Origin: Macrobrachium rosenbergii
Lineage: Eukaryota; Arthropoda; Malacostraca; Decapoda; Palaemonidae
Length of the DNA: 64,000 nucleotides
Reading direction: 5' to 3'
Assembly: GCF_040412425.1 (NCBI RefSeq)
Contig: NC_089742.1
Location: forward strand, 71,975,006-72,039,005
Of the stretch, positions 58,538-64,000 are shown piece by piece; the stretch's first letter is position 1, and each line of letters begins with the position of its first letter. The notes below the pieces were generated by a model, which was not told the DNA's origin, made no database searches, and saw only the letters and a list, made by a program, of their open reading frames with translations. Position numbers and translations under genes: made by a program.

Positions 58538-60726
58538 TCAACCCTTAAACGCCTACTGGACGTATCATACGTCGACTAAAATTGTCTGTTGGGTGTCAAG
58601 TGGACGTACCGTACGTCGACTACAAAAAATCTCAACCTTCGGTCAACTTTGACTCGACCGAAATGGTAGAAAAACGCAATTGTAAGCTAAAACTCTTACA
58701 TTCTAGTAATATTCAATCATTTACCTTCATTTTGCAACAAATTGGAAGTCTCTAGCACAATATTTCGATTTATGGTGAATTTTTGAAAAAAATTTTCCTT
58801 ACGCCACAAGGTAACTCGGCCGAAAATTTCAGAAATTCTTTCGTCATTTTTGCACTGTTTTATATTAGCTGTTACATAAAGTTTTATATATGAAAATGTG
58901 CGCAATTTCATGTACAATACAACAAAATATAACTCATGGTTGTAGCTTTTATCAGTTTGGAAATATTTTCATATAAACCATGATAACTGCCAAAATTTCA
59001 ACCTTGGTCTACTTTGATTTCGACCGAAATGGTAAAAAAGCAATTGTAAGCTAAAACTCTTACATTCTAGTAATATTCAATCATTTACCTTCATTTTGCA
59101 ACCAATTAGAAGTTTCTAGCACAATATTTCGATTAATGGTGAATTTGTTGAAAAAACTTTTTCCTTACGTCCTGCGCCAGAAATTCTTTAAATCACGTTG
59201 TCGTAATGTTTGCACCGTTTTATATTAGTCGTTGCATAAAGTTTTATATATGGAAATGTGCGCAATTTCATGTAGAACACAACAGAAAATAACTCATGGT
59301 TGTAGCTTTTATCAATTTTGAAATATTTTCATATAAATCAAGATAACTGCAAAATTTCAACCTTCTGTCAACTTTAACTCAACGAAATGGTAAAAAATGC
59401 AATTATAAGCTAAAACTCTTACATTCTAGTAATATTCAATCATGTACCTTCATTTTGCAACAAACTGGAAGCCTCTAGCACAATATTTCGATTTATGGTG
59501 AATTTCTGAAAAAAAAAAAAATTTTCCTTCGTCTCGAAGCGGTAACTCGGCGAACATCTCAGAAATTCTTTAACACGTTGTCATAATGTTTGCATCGTTT
59601 TTACATTAGTCGTTACATAAACGTTTATATATGAAAATGTGCGCAATTTCATGTAGAATACAACAGCAAATAGCTCATGGTTGTAGCTTTTATCAGTTTT
59701 GAAATATTTTCACATAAATCACGATAACTACCAAATTTTCAAGCTTCAGTCAACTTTAACTTCGACCGAAATGGTAAAAAAACAATTGTAAGCTAAAACT
59801 CTTACATTTTAGTAATATTCAATCATTTACCTTCATTTTGCAATAAATTGGAAGTCTCTAGCACAATATTTCGATTTATGGTGAATTTTTGAAAAAAAAC
59901 TTTTTCCTTATGTCCACGCGGTAACTCAGCCGAACATCTCAGAAATTCTTTCGTCACGTTGTCGTAATATTTGCACCATTTTATATTAGTCGTTACATAA
60001 AGTTTTATATATGAAAATGTGCGCAATTTCATGTACAATACAACAGAAAATAACTCTTGGTTGTAGCTTTTATCAGTTTTGAAATATATTCTTATAAATC
60101 ACGATAAATAGAAAAAATTCGACTTTCGGTCAACTTTAACTCGACCGAAATGGTTGAAAACTGCAATTGTAAGCTAAAACACTTACAGTCTAGTAATATT
60201 CAATCAATTAGCTTCATTTTTCAACAAACGGGAAGTCTCTAGCGAAATATTTCGATTTACGGTGAATTTTTTAAAAAACATTTTTTACGTTGCGCGTTCT
60301 ACGAATTCATGCATCATTTTGTGATAATATTTTCTCTGTGTTGTTTTGATCGTTTTACGATTTGTTATATACCAAAATCATCGCAATTTAGTGTACAATA
60401 CAAAGAAAAACAAAATAACCCATTATCTTTAACCGTTTTGCTCACAGCGCAATTTGTATAAAATTATATATGAAAATGTTTTTTGCGCTGTCATATATTT
60501 CAATATTTATATATGATAATGATATTTTTTTTTCATTTCTGATGGTTGCATACTAAACTTCAGGCAATGACAAAAAAAAGGAGCCAAAAATGAACTCTTA
60601 TCTTAAAAACTAAGCGTGCTGTGATTTTTTGAAAAAAACCTTTTTTCCGCTTTGGTGCTAGCTCCCGAACGCCGCCGGCATACGGGAGACGTTTTTGTAA
60701 ATAGAGGCTCGGCGTTTAAGGGTTAA
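58538..60726 (-). mobile_element. TTAA-flanked element, copy 2, inverted (2,189 bp)
   Basis: This is the reverse complement of the element at 52661-54852 with substitutions and small indels. The right boundary is TTAA (60723-60726) preceded by GGCGTTTAAGGG. The left boundary is TCAA (58538-58541), a one-base change from TTAA, followed by CCCTTAAACGCC. The subterminal palindromic motif appears twice as GGACGTATCATACGTCGAC and GGACGTACCGTACGTCGAC. Internal units repeat about every 360-385 bp. It lies in intron b-c. Confidence 0.9.
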
Positions 60727-61811
60727 TGACAATGGTCAATGCATCCTAAGTTTTAGGTTTTTAGATGTCCAACTAGATGGTCTTGCCACCCTCTAAGAGG
60801 GTAGTTAATGAAAGAGTTCTTTTGTAAATCCATCCTTCTTGTTTTGTTGTGAGATTTGTACTATTCTGTGTTCATGCATTTTTGTTTTCACTTTGGGTTT
60901 GGTAAGTGCTTTTTGTCCCTTACACTAATATTTATTTGGCTCAATTAATAATTTGGTTTAAACATAATGTAATATACGTGGTATTAAGTTTAGTGTTAAC
61001 TTTAGTTTAAGTGTTTTTGCTGAAATATGCTGTGTGCCTTACTCCATTAAAATGCTCTACTCAGAATTGAATAATATATTTATGAATTTCTGGAACAGAA
61101 TTATTTTTTGCTATATGCGCTATAGTCCATTCGATGGTTAATATTTCAAAGGAATTCCTCTCTTTTTTCCTTTGTCGGTCTGTTCATCCACAATACCGAT
61201 GGAGTTGAATGAAACATGGTGTAAATCTGTGCAAGGAACCTAAGATGACTTCGTTACATTTTGATAAGATTCGGAAGAATACCCAGTTAGGTGTTAACAA
61301 GTGATTTTTACTTTGTTAATACTTTTTGTTGACAATGCTTTACGGTTTAAGTTTTGTATGAGGTCTGGACATTGCACGGTAGGGGCCTCTTAATCTTAAA
61401 CAGTATAAGTTAGAGTAACTGGGATTTCTTTGCATGGAAGTAATACAACATATGAGTAATGGGGGCTGTAGTGAACAAAGGTTAAGCGAAAGTAATTGTT
61501 TTTGTTTTTTTTACAAAACTTGTATTCTACTAATAAATTAGCTAATACTGATAGATTTATACCTAGTGGAAGCTTGAGGTTTTGAACACATTAGTACAGT
61601 TTTGAGAGATTTCTTTGATGTACATACTGAGTTTTGAAACTGTGTGAAAGTATATTCAACACCTTGAACCACCTTGATATTTTGATTATGTTATATAGAG
61701 CAAAATTGTACAGAAACAAGGACTAAGTAATTATGGAGAAATCTGAAAAGTTAGGTTCAAACTAATACAGTATAAAGTAATATAAAAGTTGGTGAAAGAG
61801 AAATTCTATAC
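60727..61811. other. Intron b-c, unique part
   Basis: AT-rich, with no coding or repeat signal recognised. Confidence 0.55.
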
Positions 61812-61955
61812 CTGTAACCACGTCCATGCAAAGAGATATGACTCTTGAAGGAATCAGGCTCATCATCAGCATAGACACATCCTGGATACATGCACTTGAA
61901 AACTTCAGGTGCAAGCTTTGTGGTAAGTGTTCTGAATATATCGGCAGGTTGATAT
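61812..61955 (-). CDS. C2H2 zinc-finger gene, exon b (zinc finger 1)
   Basis: The acceptor TTTTTACAG precedes 61955 and the donor GTATAG follows 61812, giving 144 nt, phase 2 on both sides. It reads YQPADIFRTLTTKLAPEVFK and then finger 1, CMYPGCVYADDEPDSFKSHI followed by SLH (C-x4-C-x12-H-x3-H), ending GRGYR just before the first Cys of finger 2 in exon c. The intron to exon a is only 260 bp. As the first finger of the visible array it marks where the Ser/Thr-rich part gives way to the DNA-binding part. Confidence 0.88.
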
Positions 61956-62215
61956 CTGTAAAAATAAAAACACAACAATGAACAATTATCATTTCCAGTT
62001 AGTGACTTTCAAAGTGCAACTGCGGGAAGTTTACAGTGCTACCTCTGAAAAATAAAGGGCTGAATGGAGTTCCAAAATTTCTAACAACTTCAAAAAGTAT
62101 CAGATATGGGACTTCAGACTACACAACAGTACTTTGTGAATTTACTATCATCCTCCAAACTCCTCATGAAAACAAAATTAATACTCCTTCAAAACAATTT
62201 ATAAAAACTACTCAC

Positions 62216-62909
62216 TCTACAAAAACTTCTTGAATAGGTACAGTTGGAGGGTGTTTGGGAAGAGTTGCAAGACCAGGAGGTGGGCTCCTTTTAACACTGT
62301 GGTCTTCCACTTGATCACCATCATCTTCAACTGTGACCACATTAGGATTCAACTTTGACGTCAAATCACCTCTTAATCCAGAACTATCAGCATTAAGTGT
62401 GGATACAGAAGTAGTTGTCTTTGGAAGATCCAAATCTGTAGTTGTGACATGAGATTCAAATCCTTTGGAAGAATCTGTCTGCGTAGTAGGGTGTGCATCA
62501 GCAAGAGGTGTCATTCCACCTAATGATGACTGAATTTTCAAAGACACTGGTTTGCCTGGTATACCAGCATAGGAATTACTAGTTACTCCAGATTCCTGTT
62601 TACTCTTTAAGGCACTATCCTGTAGGCTGCATAAAAGAAAAGACTTTCCACCTTGAAAATTTGAGTTGCCTGACACAGATGTCCCTGACTGGGATGTAAT
62701 CTGGGAGTGTCCTTCTGTAGTGGTTGTACTTGCACTGGTAAAAGGTTGTCCCGAAGCTGAGGACATAGCATTATTTTGTGCTGACTCTGATGCTACTTTA
62801 AAACCTGATGAGGAAAGTACATCCCCTGTAGATTTTGTCACTGCTGCTGAAAATTTTACTGGTAACTCTAGTTGTGACGATGAAACAGAAGGTGAAGAAT
62901 TCCTAAAAT
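62216..62909 (-). CDS. C2H2 zinc-finger gene, exon a (Ser/Thr-rich linker)
   Basis: The acceptor CCTTTCAG precedes 62909 and the donor GTGAGT follows 62216, giving 694 nt, phase 1 in and phase 2 out. The frame is open throughout: it begins FRNSSPSVSSSQLELPVKFS and continues as low-complexity Ser/Thr/Gln/Gly sequence with patches such as SVKRSPPPGLATLPKHPPTV near the end. No zinc finger or other domain is visible, so this is probably a disordered region N-terminal to the fingers. Since it starts with an acceptor, the true start codon lies in an exon to the right, outside the window or unrecognised. The product is probably a nuclear DNA-binding regulator. I cannot name the orthologue. Confidence 0.8.
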
Positions 62910-63139
62910 CTGAAAGGAAAAAATTTTAAAAAAGTTAGTCATACAATAATCTACCTTTCATATTACTTTCTTTACTTAATAAAGTAATCTACTAATAAGC
63001 AAGAGACCATTTAAACATGTCTATTCCCTTTCTTCCAAGCCAACATTTATAAAAAGGTATGATTTTTCATCATTTAAAAACTGTTTTAATCACTCAACTA
63101 ATGACACCATTAATTGGAATTGGAATATATAAGATTTAG
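62910..63139. other. Intron upstream of exon a
   Basis: AT-rich intron starting with the polypyrimidine tract of exon a. Nothing else seen. Confidence 0.55.
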
Positions 63140-63470
63140 ACCAAAGGCCATGCAAAGGGAGCATGATGTCATCAGCAGTGAAAGGGAAATAGAAAGTAAA
63201 TATGTTTTAAAGGTGTAACCGGAGCAAAACGTCGCAGTTGTGCTATGAAACAATTGTTAGGAGAGTGTGAGAAGTAAGAGGGAAGAGAATATGAACGAAG
63301 GTATAGTAAAAGGAATGAAAGGGGTTGCAGCTAGGGGCCAAAGGGATGCTGTCAAGAAACTTAAGAAATGCCAACAGTGCACCAAGTGAGGTGAACTGAT
63401 GTAGCACGACAATGACCTGTAGGAAGGTCCAGGAAAGTACGGTAAAAAGGGATAGATGAAGACCTAGACC
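63140..63470 (+). repeat. Dispersed decapod-type repeat
   Basis: The blocks CCAAAGGCCATGC, GTCGCAGTTGTGCTATGAAA, CAATTGTTAGGAGAG, AAAAGGAATGAAAGGGGTTG, CAGCTAGGGGCCAAAGGGA and GTGCACCAAGTGAGGTG form a repeat that I recall as very common in decapod sequences. I cannot name the family or its transposition type. A head fragment is near 28.95 kb. Confidence 0.5.
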
Positions 63471-64000
63471 TGATAGGGGTTCAGGCAGAAAGAGAGTAAG
63501 ACACAGAGAATAGCAATAACTCATTTCATGTTTAACCCAAAGGAGAGGAAAGTTGAAATAAGTGTTTCAGATGATGATGAATTTTGCTATGCTCACTTCT
63601 GCCAATGTTCCAAATTTGGTGTGAATCAGGAATCATTAAGGTTACCACAGGATATGGGAGTAACTACTGTGAAGGCCCAATATATATGACACAGGGAGAG
63701 GAGGGGTTCCACCTATCAGGGGGTTGGGGATTACCCTATGTAGATTTGGACATTACTGTCAGTTATTGAACAAGAGAGTGAGGGGGGGGATCAATTGTCT
63801 GCCTTCCTCTTTGGTCTTGCATATTATTTATTACTTCTGAAAGATATGATGCTAAATAAAACTTTCAAACTGTATATAAGGTGTCATACTGAATTACAAT
63901 TGTAGTTATAATGGGGCTGCTGAATGCCTGGTGGCAATGCATCTGGACTCAACCAGCAGATTATCTGTAGATCTCACAGATATTCTAATAGTTACACCCA
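63471..64000. other. Upstream intronic or intergenic sequence
   Basis: Contains short open frames without recognisable motifs. No splice-bounded exon identified. Confidence 0.5.

Noticed and set aside
63584..63769. 61-codon plus-strand open frame near the right edge
   Set aside because: No recognisable domain; probably repeat-derived or fortuitous.

Overview
The window is animal nuclear DNA: AT-rich, intron-rich and crowded with nested transposons. The tRNA-derived SINE at 50.2 kb, a second dispersed repeat near 63.1-63.5 kb, DIRS-type tyrosine-recombinase retrotransposons, and Tigger/pogo and TTAA-flanked elements together suggest a decapod crustacean (shrimp, crayfish, crab or lobster). 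That assignment rests on remembered repeat families, not a search. I see no rRNA, tRNA gene, CRISPR array or prokaryotic operon.

One host gene is well supported. It is a multi-exon C2H2 zinc-finger gene on the minus strand, running from beyond the right edge to at least 33,662. Six exons (62216-62909, 61812-61955, 58174-58312, 56545-56659, 42708-42835, 33662-34049) have canonical AG/GT splice sites and matching phases (1,2,2,0,1,0,1). They read through 1,608 nt without a stop and give a Ser/Thr-rich linker followed by six consecutive zinc fingers. Four of the fingers are only complete when exons are joined, and two of the exons were too short to stand out as open frames. The 5' and 3' ends of the gene lie outside what I can see.

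Everything else I can name is mobile DNA or simple repeat. 0-1.3 kb: a LINE RT fragment and a piggyBac-like relic. 6-11.7 kb: two decayed DIRS copies, one with an internal duplication and a 121-bp-arm palindrome. 11.69-22.05 kb: a pogo-like element split by two later insertions, a 2,991-bp Tigger element (11893-14883) and a 6.3-kb TTAA-flanked element (15670-21997) that carries about 14 tandem copies of a 379-bp unit. 22-31 kb: mostly featureless, with a few short tandem duplications. 31.15-32.70 kb: a non-autonomous Tigger-like element. 34.4-39.4 kb: the most complete DIRS element, carrying a 281-bp MITE in gag. 40.68-42.06 kb: a TIR element of Tc1/mariner type. 44.4-55.4 kb: two more DIRS copies, a second pogo relic, a SINE, and a 2.19-kb TTAA element. 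A second copy of that TTAA element sits inverted at 58.54-60.73 kb.

The most interesting structure is the set of TTAA-flanked, CCCTT-ended, non-coding elements that carry internal satellite-like arrays. Two unrelated families here both have a monomer of about 380 bp. One has a paralogous empty site elsewhere in the window showing a clean TTAA insertion. The other is present as an inverted pair flanking two zinc-finger exons, an arrangement that could drive back-splicing or double-stranded pre-mRNA.
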